Shown piece after piece: positions 1 to 9,939 of a stretch of DNA of 64,000 nt (position 1 is its first letter; every line of letters starts with the position of its first letter). Position numbers and translations under genes: made by a program. This stretch comes from Tenrec ecaudatus (Eukaryota; Chordata; Mammalia; Afrosoricida; Tenrecidae). The notes beneath the pieces are model-generated. The model did no database searches. It was not told the origin of the DNA and saw only the letters and a program-made list of their open reading frames with translations. The stretch lies in NCBI RefSeq assembly GCF_050624435.1, contig NC_134546.1, forward strand, positions 14,903,001-14,967,000, written 5' to 3'.

Positions 1-620
1 TTAGCTGCTGATCTTGAGCGTCTTCATTTTCTCTTCCCACAGATGTCATCGATTTGATTTCTTTGTATTCCTTCTGGAGAAGTCCATGTATGTAGCTACC
101 TTTCATCTTATTAAACAAAGGTATTAACTATGAACAAGTCGTTGATCTTGCAGAATCCTATCATGTAATCTCCACCTTCATTCCTATCACCATAGTTTCC
201 AGTTACTGTTCCTTTCTCTTTGTTGCCAACTTCGGCATTCCAATTGTTCCAATTGCCGTAATTATCAATGCATCTGGATGTCACATTTGATAGATTTCAG
301 AGTGAAGATGAAATTGGTGGAATTCTTAAATGTATTCATCACTAACTATACTGGTTGGTGCATAAATTTGAATAATCATTGTATGGATTGGATTTCCTGG
401 AATGCAGATAGATATAATCCTATCACAGGCAGCATCATACTGCAAGATAGACCTGGAAATGTCCTTTTTGAGGATGAATGCAACCCCATTCCTCTTGATG
501 GGCATTCCCAGCAGAGAAAACCATATGATTTTCTGACTAAAAATGGCCAATACCAGCCCATGTCTGCCCACTAGGGGTTAGAATAGCGATCTATGGGTAC
601 TCTATTTCACTTTGGAGGAA
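1..620 (-). mobile_element. RTE/BovB-type LINE fragment, endonuclease domain
   Basis: The minus strand encodes a decayed apurinic-type endonuclease of the RTE/BovB clade. An open stretch at 326-571 contains RNGVAFILKK, then CDRIISICIPGNP and IIQIYAPTS, which match the RTE endonuclease core I know from BovB (NGVA-(I/L)-(V/L)-x-K, DRMISVRFQGKP, VIQVYAPT). Lower coordinates hold degraded matches to the NAKVG and ANTLF motifs in other frames, so the copy is broken. It runs off the left edge of the window. Family membership is firm; the subfamily is not determined. Confidence 0.8.
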
Positions 621-915
621 TTCCAAGGGCAGACCAGCTGGTAAAGGGGAATGGTGTCTTCGGTTGCTCTACCCAAGGGCCGAAGGAGTTGAGAGATTCA
701 TCCACACATCCCATCTGCCCAAGAGGGCTGTTCCCGAGAGGTCAATGACCAACATTTGTGGCTTGCCCAAACCCAGGTCGATGGGGCCCTCAGGCAGCAA
801 AGCTCAGGTGCAAGCAGTTGATAGGCAAGGTGCCACTGACAGCAGATGGGGGACCACTGCAACCCCTCGATGTGGCTCCTCTAAAATCCACACTCTGTAC
901 CATGTGGTTGCTTCA
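620..915. other. No gene seen; unclassified intergenic sequence
   Basis: Short overlapping open frames on the plus strand have no recognisable motif. Part of the stretch may be a degraded continuation of the flanking repeats. Confidence 0.4.
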
Positions 916-1082
916 AAATCAGAGCCACCCTATGGGGCAGGGTAGAACTGCTTCTATGGGTTTGCAAGATTGTCACCCTTCCCAGAGGGCAAAGCCTCAT
1001 CTTTCTCCCTTGGTGGTTTTGAACTGTTGACCTTAAGGTTAGCAACCCAACCCATAACTCTCTACACCCCCAGGGCTCCTAG
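915..1082 (-). repeat. AfroSINE copy
   Basis: Reads in reverse: body (GGGGCAGGGTAGAACTGC), then the TTTCTCCC and GAACTGTTGACCTT blocks, ending at CAGGGCTCC, the complement of the tRNA-like head GGAGCCCTGG. Tail lost. Confidence 0.85.
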
Positions 1083-1404
1083 ATTGTCATGTAGATTAAT
1101 CTTCTACATTGTGTTTCTCTCTTGGTGGAATATTTACAGAGAGCACGTATGGCCTTCGTAGCAAGAATGAAATAAATATTTGTCATTTAAACTACCAGTG
1201 GGATCTGCACAAGATGGAATTAAAATGTAGCTCTTGAATCGAAAGCAGACATCCACATAAAAAGCCATATTCGTTTCGGCACTATTCAGGATTGACAAGA
1301 GGTGAAAACAACCTTAATGTCCTTCAAGAGATGAGTGGACAAATGGGGAGCCTACACACACTAGATCCCTACTCAACCATAAAGGAAAACAACATGCTTG
1401 TCCA

Positions 1405-1595
1405 CGCTAGGAGCCCAGGTGACACCAACAAGTGAGTGTCCAACTGCTAACCACAGCATCAGCGGTTCTAACCCCCCAGCGAGAAAGACGAACCTACCTG
1501 TTCTGACAGTCTCAGAACCCCCATGTGGGGTCGCTAAGAATTGGGATCGACTCGTTGGCTGTGGGTTTGGGTCTTCCTTGGTTCGCTTAGTTTTG
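1405..1595 (+). repeat. AfroSINE copy
   Basis: Forward copy from the head (AGGAGCCCAGGTG) through the B-box-like region to the typical end (GGGATCGACTCGTTGGC). A second, partial reverse copy follows at about 1645-1720 (GCGACCCTGTAGGACAGGG). Confidence 0.8.
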
Positions 1596-1719
1596 ATTCA
1601 CGCCACAGCATGAATGAACTTTGAAACGCAAGCCCCGAACCCACTACAATCGAGTCACTTCCACGTCACAGCGACCCTGTAGGACAGGGAAGACCTGCTC
1701 CGCAGGGTTTCCAGGCTAG

Positions 1720-2340
1720 AAATCTATACGAGGACCGAGGGGCCCGAGGGGTGACTGGTGGACTCCAACCACCTTTCCATCAACAGCCCGACGTTCAACA
1801 CACTGCAAATTCAACCTTGAACCTTGAGAACATGATAAAGGAAACCAGTCCATCACCTGGGGACAACTATGGTACAAAGTCACTCTCATGGATGATCTGT
1901 GAGTAGCCAAGGTATGGAGACCAGGTTTCTAAGTGTTTGGCAGGGCAGGAGGGAGGGGAAGAGAGGGCACCCTAGTTTGGGAGGTGGTGAGTTTTATTTT
2001 CTTTGGTGATAGCAACTTGGCAGTGGATTTTGGCGATGATTGCGTAGCATCAATTAAGGTGATGGACATCGCTTCAAGTGTACATGCCATCCCTAAAATG
2101 TGCGGCTATTGCCTTGCATAGTGTATGCCCAACACTATTTGTCAGCTAAGCACTCCAACTAAGAGCAAGATGGTTGAGCATCCCACTTTGGTCAACATGG
2201 ACAGAGGCTGCCCAGCTGGTGGCCTTCGTGACATGATTGTTTATAGATCAGCCATCTCTAGTGCCACACGGCTCCCACTGGGACGCCCTCCCTATCATTC
2301 CCCAGAAAGTCGAAAAGTTGCATAAAGACTACTCAACTCA
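1720..2340. other. No gene seen; unique-looking intergenic DNA
   Basis: No long or motif-bearing reading frame and no repeat family recognised with confidence. Confidence 0.4.
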
Positions 2341-2342
2341 AA

Positions 2343-2535
2343 AAAACTCAAACTCACTGCCAGTAAGTCGATGCCAGTGTTCTACCTGCAGGACAAGGTA
2401 GGACTGCCTCCTGGTGGGTTTTTGAGAGTGTGAACTCTCTGCGGGAGTAGAAAGGCTTGTCTTTCTCCCGTAGGGGACTGGCGGTCTTGAACTGCTGTCC
2501 TTGCAATTAGCAGCCCAATGCACATCAGGGCTCCT
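2343..2535 (-). repeat. AfroSINE copy
   Basis: Near-complete reverse copy: starts AACTCACTGCCAGTAAGTCG, contains GGACAAGGTAGGACTGCC, ends in CAGGGCTCC. An A-rich run lies at its tail side (left). Confidence 0.9.
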
Positions 2536-2852
2536 TGTGAAAGACAATGGTGAAGAGGAAGCGCTGTACTTTTTATAGGCGCTCTCTTGCGATGGTCTGG
2601 AACCAAAACTGACAAACCCTCCAAGGGATCCATGCACTTAAAAAAAATTGGATCCAAAATAACATTTCTAAAAGTCAAAATTAATGCCAGAGATACTGAG
2701 GATAAACAAATATCTAAACGTTTCACTACAAACGGGATGGAGCTCGCTGGTCTCCTCTCAACCTGGCCCTGACTGTGGGCAGCTTGATCCCCAGAGCAGT
2801 AAGACAGGAAGGCAGGACCAGGGGAGGGAAGGAGCCTCAGAGATGGGCCCAG

Positions 2853-3135
2853 TCATGGATTAAATTGTGTACCCCCCCCCCACCCTCCAAAATGTGTGTC
2901 CACTTTGCTGGGTCATGATTTTCAGTGTTTGGCAATGATGTAGGGAAGTGCTCGTTCACTAAGATATGATCTGATGTAACCATCCAGTTCGTTGCAAGGA
3001 GACTAGGCTTGGTTCTCACATTCTCACTGAGGTCAGTTTTCCTTTCTCATAAAGGGAGAAAGGCGTGAGCAGAGATTGAGAGACCAAGAGGTCACTGGGA
3101 GCCTGCAGGGCAGTCTCTGAGAGTCAGGACCAGGG
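2853..3135 (+). repeat. LTR-like fossil (MaLR/ERVL type), partial
   Basis: Begins CATGGATTAAATTGTGTACC and continues with a CAAAATGTGTGTCCACTTTG-like block, the opening of mammalian MaLR-like long terminal repeats. It is an old, broken, partial copy. A C-homopolymer (2872-2881) sits inside. The class assignment is from memory of family structure and is moderate. Confidence 0.4.
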
Positions 3136-3289
3136 AATCCCACAGCAAGGTAGCAGGTTCAAAGGCAACAAGCAGGTGAGAAGGGCTTTCAGTGCTGTGT
3201 TGTGTTCAGTTGTGGGGGTTGGTTTGGTTTTTCACCATTATCAATAGAGAATGTAATTTCCTAGGAATCGTGGGAAATGTGACTGAAAG

Positions 3290-3495
3290 TAACTGTAAGA
3301 TATGACAAAATAATAATTATTTATGAATTTTGAAGGGTTTGTGAGCGGGGAGAGCAGGAAGGGAGAGTTAAAAATGAGGAGCTGATACAAAGGGCTCAAG
3401 CAGAAAGCAAATGTTTTGAGAATGTGCTGGACACAATGGATTGGATGTATGGATTGTGATGAGTTGTACGAGCCCCCAATAAAATGATTTTAAAA
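3290..3495 (+). repeat. L1 3' end (afrotherian type)
   Basis: Shares the signature ATGGATTGTGATGAGTTGTA...AGCCCCCAATAAAATG with the pieces near 32704, 42100 and 53090. It carries an AATAAA signal just before an A-rich tail, as expected for a 5'-truncated L1. The upstream part (GAGGAGCTGATACAAAGGGC) belongs to the same 3'UTR. Confidence 0.65.
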
Positions 3496-3554
3496 ATACT
3501 AAGTACCAAAAAAAAGAAAGGACATTTTTGCAATGTGGCTTTGGAGATAAGCAT

Positions 3555-3740
3555 ATATACACACACACATATACATACATACATGCATACACACACACAC
3601 ACATATATATGGATAGTCCATATATTTAGGAAAAGGACTAGTTGGGGTCTCATCTGCTATAGTTACCTTCAAATTTGTTATCTAGCTATCCATCCATCCA
3701 TCTATCTATATGTCTGTCTGTCTGTTTGTCGTCTATCTCC
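3555..3740. repeat. Microsatellite cluster
   Basis: (CA)n/(TACA)n between about 3555 and 3608, followed by (CTAT/CATC)n and (TGTC)n runs at about 3684-3730. The first lies directly beyond the L1 tail and may have grown from it. Confidence 0.85.
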
Positions 3741-4571
3741 AAGTTTCCCTTCACCCTCTACCCGCCCCCATCACCCTTGAAATTCAGAGTAGCTCTCGCT
3801 TCACTTTCATGCTCACAAAAGATGCTTCGGTACCGTCTACGTTCTTTTGCTGCCACCCAGTGGCGATCATAGGTAAATGCAATGAAGGCACCTAAAATGC
3901 CCCAAGTCAGATGTGCTGAGGAGGCAAGGGCACCGCGCTGAAGCACTGCTCACGTGGTACCTTCTGAGACAGGCAAGTCCGTGATAGAAGATTCCTACCT
4001 GTTTCATAACGATGGAGGGGAGCCCTCCACCAGCTCCCTAGATCAAAAGTTCAAGCAAAAGTGGGTGTCCTTTGTAGTCGGCGAAGCTAGCAGAGGGCCT
4101 GCAAATAGCTCTCTGCTTATGTCATTACCTGTTTTTACTTGTTTCATACTTGTTTCATTCGTGATTCTAATACAGGAGTGGATCACAGTGTAAACCCTGT
4201 ACTTGGAGATGAGAATTTTATTGATAGGCTGAAGGACAGTAGTCCTCGCTTCAATGGTTGCCACTGACGCCCGAGGATGAGACATATTTTTACTCTGGAT
4301 GTTCCGTCAGCATCAGGTCTGAGGAAGGCGCCAAGTGCGTCCTCGATACTGCGGAGTTTAGCAGTTTCCACACCACAAACTCAAGACTAAACGTCGTCCA
4401 GACCACTCTCACTCATCTGCCACCCAGGCATCTTAGAGCTGCTGGCTCCCCAAAGTAAACATTTTAGTCAGGGTTCCAGCTAGGAAAAATGATAATCCAG
4501 AGGGAGTTTGATTTTGTATTCCAAGTACCTTAATAAAAGGGGAAAGGGGGGCATAAAGCAATAGGTAAATA

Positions 4572-4765
4572 ATATACCCACCCACTCACTCACTGCCATC
4601 GAGGCAATGCTGACTCACAGCGAGTCCCTGTGGAGACTGTAACTGTTGAAAGCCCAATCTTTCTCCCGTGGCCTTGCTGGTTGGTGGTGGTTTTGAACTG
4701 CCAATCGTATGGATTGAAGCCCAATGCGGAACCACTATATCCTTAGGCCTCCTTCTGTTATGGAA
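4572..4765 (-). repeat. AfroSINE copy
   Basis: Reverse copy starting at CACTCACTGCCATCGAGGC and containing GTTTTGAACTGCCAATCG; the middle is shortened. A further reverse copy without a clear head abuts it at about 4775-4900. Confidence 0.8.
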
Positions 4766-4904
4766 CGATAGCATTAAACACAACCAATCTCACTGTCTTC
4801 AAGTCAAGTCCAACCCTACAGGACAAGGTAGGGCTGCCCTGTGGGTTTCCAAGACGGTAACTCTTCACAAGAGTAGAAAAGTCTCATCTTTCTGGGTGCA
4901 GAGC

Positions 4905-5290
4905 GGGCCGATTACTGACTTATAGCGACCCTGTAGGGCAGGGCTGAAACATGCCTGTGAGTTTACAAGACTGTAACTGTTTACGGCAGCGGTTCTCAAC
5001 CCTCCTCATGCCGCGACCCTTTCATACAGGTCCTCATGTGGTGGTGAGCCCCCAACCATAACATTATTTTTGTTGTTACTTCATAACTGTCATTTTGCTA
5101 CTGTTATAAATCAGGCGACCCCTGTGAATGGGTCGTTCAACCCCCAGAGGGGTCATGATGACCCACAGGTTGAGAATCGCTGTTTTACAGGGAGTAGAAA
5201 ACCCCGTCTTTCTTCTGGAGAATTGCGAGGGACTTCGAACTGCCGACCTTGTGGATCAAAACTCAACTAGTAGCCACTACCCCACCATGG
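4905..5290 (-). repeat. AfroSINE copy split by a SPIN insertion
   Basis: Reverse SINE: GCGACCCTGTAGGGCAGG and GACTGTAACTGTTTAC before the break, and AGAAAACCCCGTCTTTC with CGAACTGCCGACCTTGTGG after it. The halves join into one normal copy once the 196-bp element at 4987-5182 and its target duplication are set aside, so the SINE is the older of the two. Confidence 0.85.
4987..5182 (-). mobile_element. SPIN non-autonomous hAT element (MITE)
   Basis: Terminal inverted repeats read CAGCGGTTCTCAACC on the left and GGTTGAGAATCGCTG on the right, the hallmark of SPIN. The interior keeps the SPIN blocks GGGGTCATGATGACCC and a degraded run around TTATTTTTGTTGTTACTTC. It is flanked by an 8-bp target duplication, GTTTACGG (4979-4986) and TTTTACAG (5183-5190), two mismatches. 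It encodes no protein and would have been moved by a transposase supplied elsewhere. SPIN is known for patchy distribution among tetrapods through horizontal transfer. Confidence 0.92.
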
Positions 5291-6440
5291 ATCCTATTAA
5301 AAGCAAAGCCCTAATAAATTCCAGTGTGTGTCCTGCCTCGCATATCAGCAAGTGTTTGTCTCTGACAGAAGGATCCCTGTGGACGAGGACTCCGATACTG
5401 GCAGACATCCTAACATGCTGAAATGTCTTCCGGGCAATGAAGGACTTTAGGGGTGCAGGTGCCACTCAGAGCCCAAAAGTTGGGAATGGGCTCGTGATCA
5501 GCTCTCCAGGATGCGGATTCTCCCATCTTTCCAATCCTTTCATTAAGGAACCTCAGATTTCCTCTCTCATTTGACCACTTAAATCATTTTCTTTCTTTGA
5601 ACCTCGAAAAAAAATTGTACAGCAGAATCGACAAATAAAAGCTTTAAAAATAAATTGCATGGAAGGGGGAGGAGGACAGGCAACAAAACATCTCACAGTC
5701 ATAGCTTAAGAAATGATTACTTCGGTTGTTTCTGTACGCGTTAGGCAATGCCTAAGAACTAAGCTAGTAAATCAAAGTCTAAGAAGGTGTGTACTGAACT
5801 GTACCGAAGGACTTCCTTTTAAAAAGATTAAACACACAGAAACACTATTTCTAAAAGCCGCTATTAACAGCTCTTTCAGAAGTTCTATATTTCAATTATT
5901 TAAAGTAACTTTAAATGCCTACCTACATGAGAGGCTGAAATTTAATTACAGGTATTCCCAGAGTTACATATTTTGGCAACACAGTGATCTCTCTGGGCAA
6001 CTTCAAATAACAAACTGGGGGAAAGTAAAACTTTTAAAATCTTGTCAACAATTGAGAAGATTCTCTTAGGGGAGTCTTGGTTGGTGCCTTCTACACATTT
6101 AAAAAGTGATGCCTAAAATCGAGCAATTCCTGTTCCTTGAACCCTAATTTTGTTTAAATTGCTCTCAGAACAAACGTTGAAAAGGTTTTCCAGTTTGCCG
6201 TGCCTCTGAGATGTATCACTGTGGAAACTGAAAAATCCATTTCTGTGAAAGTCTAGGCAGCGGTGAGAAAACAAGATTCTATAAAGAACTGCAAGTGTGT
6301 TTCCTATGAGCCAGCCTCTCCTTCAAACAAGAACATTCAGGAGGAGTAAAATAGGTGGAAGGCAGATTAGAGGGCGCCACTTCCAAATAAGAGTTACCAT
6401 ATCCTCTAACTGCACCTGAAATGTACTTGCCTAAAATTAA
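5290..6440. other. No gene seen; AT-rich unique-looking stretch
   Basis: A plus-strand frame at 5713-6069 (118 codons) is open but shows no known motif, no strong start context and no neighbouring splice or promoter signals. The segment around 5590-6260 has no SINE or LINE insertion, unlike its flanks. Confidence 0.4.
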
Positions 6441-6449
6441 ACTAGTTTC

Positions 6450-6705
6450 CAAGATTGTAAATCTTTGTGGGAGCAGACAGCCTCTCCCCTCGCCCCTCTC
6501 CCCCACAAGGAGCAGCTCGTGGGTTTGAACCACGGATCTTGCAGTCAGCAGGGCAACCCTTAACCCCTGCCACCACCGGAGCTCCAAACTCACTGCTATC
6601 TCCAGTCTATGCGGACTCCCAGCCACCCAACCACAAGGCAGCACTGCCCACGTGGGTTGCCAAGACTACAGCTCTTTACAGGAATAGAAAGCCTGCGGCA
6701 ACTTT
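6450..6705 (-). repeat. Two adjacent AfroSINE copies
   Basis: The first reverse copy (about 6450-6585) ends in ACCGGAGCTCC. The second (about 6587-6705) starts AAACTCACTGCTATC and is cut short after CTTTACAGGAATAGAAAGCC. The head-to-tail arrangement suggests insertion at the edge of the older copy. Confidence 0.75.
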
Positions 6706-7426
6706 CTCCCACCATACATGGTTGTGGTGTTTGTTTGTTTCTATGTATGGGCTCACTTTGAGATAATGAAAAATCTGCTGCTACACCTACACATTCTTCT
6801 ATTATACTCCCATTGACGAAGTGTGTGGTGGTTTGTGTTTAATGGCCTAACATTTTAAAATCCAAAATAGCTAGCATTTTTGTGACACCGGATTGTCCTG
6901 CTGCTCCATTGAAGATGTTCTATTGCCAGTCCATACATCTTCTTTCTCAACAAACTGTTCTGTACATGCCAGAAGAAAGTTAGACAGGACACGGCTCCCA
7001 CTCCATCCCTGTCATAGCTGGGGATCGTTGCTTTCAAACCGTCCTTGCCTTACTGATGATGACTGCCCACACGGTGCACACCTGCCTAGCCCTCTCTGGG
7101 CAGCATCTCTTGACACCTGGTGCCCAAACAGGATTTCCATTAGACTATGCCCCGCAGTCGACTCATTCTAGTTTTTTTTTGGTTCAGGCGCCAAAGGAAA
7201 GTTTCCTAGTGTCTTTGTGACTTAAGCCAACAAACCTTAACAGGTGATTCATTCATCCATCCGTGCTGTACAGCGTCTGGCTTCCGCTCCTACCAGCTGA
7301 GGACCAGCACCGTGCCACACCTGCCTTCCTCTCGTCCTCCTTTCTAATCACCACGTGTCTGCCTTTAGTCTTATATTGTCAGGGGTACTTTCATGTACAC
7401 TTTCATCTGTTGCAGGTTACCTACAA

Positions 7427-7625
7427 GGAGCCCTGGTGGTGTAGTGGTTAGTGTTACACCCCTAACCTTGAGGTCAACAGTAAAAACCCCCAGTCAATCT
7501 GCCAGAGTGAAGAGGCTTTCTACTCCTGCAGCATCTCGGAAACCGACAGGGGCGTTTCTACCCGGTCCCATTGGGTTGCTAGGAGTCAGAATGGACTCAG
7601 CGGGAGTGAGTTTGGTTTGGTGTCA
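7427..7625 (+). repeat. AfroSINE copy, near complete
   Basis: Starts at GGAGCCCTGGTGGTGTAGTG, the tRNA-like promoter head, and ends in GGACTCAGCGGGAGTGAGTT followed by TGG-rich sequence. One of the best-preserved heads in the window. Confidence 0.92.
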
Positions 7626-7639
7626 CCTATGGGATGAGT

Positions 7640-9200
7640 CCTAAGAGCAACACCCATCACCAGCATGTATGATAATACTCAGAAGGGGGTAAATAAACGG
7701 GGCCCACATGCTAGGAGTAAAAACCCACTACTGAGTTCTCGACTTTGTAACTTTACAGAAGGGCTGGGAGGAGGGGGATTTTAACCAACTGCACCCAGAT
7801 GTCTTGGTTCCCTTGAACTGCTCTGGCAGAAATGCCCCGTGAGTGGCTTTACCAAGAGAGGTGCCGTCTCACCTTTGGGTAGGCTGGAAATCCAATTTGC
7901 AGCACCAGCCCTGGGGGCAGGAAGCTTTCTGGTTGGGCTCACAGGTTAGGTGGAAGGGCCTTATCTCCCCTCGCATCTGTGGGCCCCGAATTCCTTAGGG
8001 ATCTATCTCCATGGGTCTTGGCATCAATCTTCCCCTGCATCTAAGGTGTTTCCAGCAGTGACCCTGAAGCCGGAGGTCATTCTCTGCTTGGTGTTTCTCT
8101 CTCCTTTGGTCTCCATCAATAGAAAGGGGATGCGGGCCACACCTGGGAATCAGGGCGGTGAAGGGATTAATCCTTTTGCAACAGATCACATGGGGGTGGG
8201 GGTGGGGGGAGGGAGTCGTTACCTACCTGCCACATGACAGTGTTAAGTAACTGCCAAGCCAGAGAATCATGGGTTGACACATTTCGTGTGTGTGTGTGCG
8301 CGCGCGCGCGTATGTGTTGGGAGGGTGGTTGCAATTCAATCCATGACACCAGATGAATTCAATACAGGATTTTTAAAAGCCTATGCGTCCATCCAAAAGC
8401 ACGACTCCACACTTCTGTAAGCTGTTCTAAGCGCTGACTCCATTGAACCTGGCCAGCGCGCTGCCTTGGGAAAGATCACAGGGCACAGGGTAAGCGCGGG
8501 CTTCAGGAAGCCCCTCTCCATGGAAACCCAGCAGGGTCTTCTTTCTTTCAGGGAAACAATCCGTTTAAATGGATCGCCTATGGGATCCTGAGGGACAACG
8601 CCTGCCTGTGGGGTCTGCACACCATGGCTTCAGAAACAGGACAACAGTCCCTTGACGGCTCCAGGTTGACTCCTAAGATCTTTGCGCCATATCAAAAATA
8701 TTCCGGAGTCCAACCAGGTTTCTGGTTTCTTCAGAATCATAGTTTCAAATGTCTGACACACACTTTCAGCCAATCTGCCCCCCACAACCCCTCCCCACCC
8801 CCGCACCCTCTTCAATCGTTTCCTCTGACAGCCATTTCTCACGTTTCAAGTTGTGAATCTCTCAAATCACTACCTACGGCTGGGGTAACTGTTGAATCTC
8901 CGGTGCCTTCAGGAGAATTTGGCACGGGGTAGGAATTCAATAAATATTTGTGGAATGATTGAATGGATGAATGAATGTGACTTCGGGGAGGGGGAGCAGG
9001 TGTTAGACTGCAGAGAATGAAAAGTTAGATTGAATCGGTACCTAAGTAATGCCTTCTTGCATGGAATTCAGCAGGAATTAAGGTTGTGCCTTAGCAAGAT
9101 TACATACCCATGGACCTTGAAAGTCATTTGCAAATGTTAAAATTCACAAATGGTAAAACCCATAATGTCAAAACCCAAAAATGTCAGCAACAACGCCAAA
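7640..9200. other. No gene seen; low-complexity and old-repeat traces
   Basis: Contains a G-rich run (8189-8212), an alternating TG/CG tract (8285-8316) and, at about 8915-8975, a degraded MIR/L2-like tail (GGTAGGAATTCAATAAATAT). No coding signal recognised. Confidence 0.5.
8285..8316. repeat. Alternating (TG)n(CG)n tract
   Basis: A strictly alternating purine-pyrimidine run: TG repeats passing into CG repeats. Such tracts can adopt Z-DNA under supercoiling (general knowledge). The CG part is unusual in a methylated mammalian genome because CpG decays quickly. Confidence 0.9.
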
Positions 9201-9204
9201 AAAA

Positions 9205-9412
9205 AGAAAGAACGAACTCACTGCCATCAAGTCGGTGCTGACTCATAGCCACCCTATAGGACAGGGTAGAACTGCCCCCGTGAGTTTCTGAGACTCTAGT
9301 TCTTTACAGGAATAGAAAGTCTACTTTCTCCCGAGGTGCGGCTGGGGGTTTCAAACTGCTGACTTGGTGGCCGGCAGTCCAACCCTTCACACTGTGCCAC
9401 CAGGCTCCTGGC
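9205..9412 (-). repeat. AfroSINE copy, near complete
   Basis: Starts CGAACTCACTGCCATCAAGT and runs through GGACAGGGTAGAACTGCCCC to GTGCCACCAGGCTCCTGG; A-rich run on its tail side. Confidence 0.92.
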
Positions 9413-9621
9413 ACCTACTACCCAGCCCGTGAAAAGAACATTTCTCTCATAAGGGGCAACTAATAGCATATCAGGGAGAGGGAACGGCAAATGATTTCTG
9501 TGTATGTACGTCGAGGGTCTTGTTATGAGAACAAAGGTCACCAAATGATATTATACTAGCAAGATACAACACCACACTGTCTAGTGGAAAATAATATTTA
9601 CATCTTAACAGAACACCTTCA

Positions 9622-9938
9622 GGAGCCATGGCACTGCTGTGTGTCTGGGCTGCTAACCTCGAGGTGAGTGCGTCAAGCCTACCAGCCACTCCGTGGAGGG
9701 AAATGGAGAGATCTGCCCCCAGGAAGATGTGGTCACCGTAGATGGCGCTAAGGAACTTGGTGGTCCGGTAGTTATGCGCTGCACTTGAGATCTGCAAGGA
9801 CAGCAGTTCGAAAATGACCAGGAGCGCCAAGGGACAAGGAGGATGCTTTCTACTCTTGTAGAGAGCTGCAGTCCTGGAAACCCACGCTCAACCGTAAGTC
9901 AGAATCGACTCGGTGGCGCTGAGTTTGTTTTTCTGGTT
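9622..9938 (+). repeat. AfroSINE copy with a second copy inserted or fused
   Basis: The head GGAGCCATGGCACTGCTG begins at about 9622. A second head-like segment (GATGGCGCTAAGGAACTTGG) starts near 9740 and continues to a normal end, GAATCGACTCGGTGGCG. Either a nested insertion or a dimer. Confidence 0.7.
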
Positions 9939-9939
9939 G

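Noticed and set aside
5713-6069. 118-codon frame in an AT-rich repeat-free stretch
   Set aside because: No motif, weak start and unusual composition. I could not connect it to any known protein.
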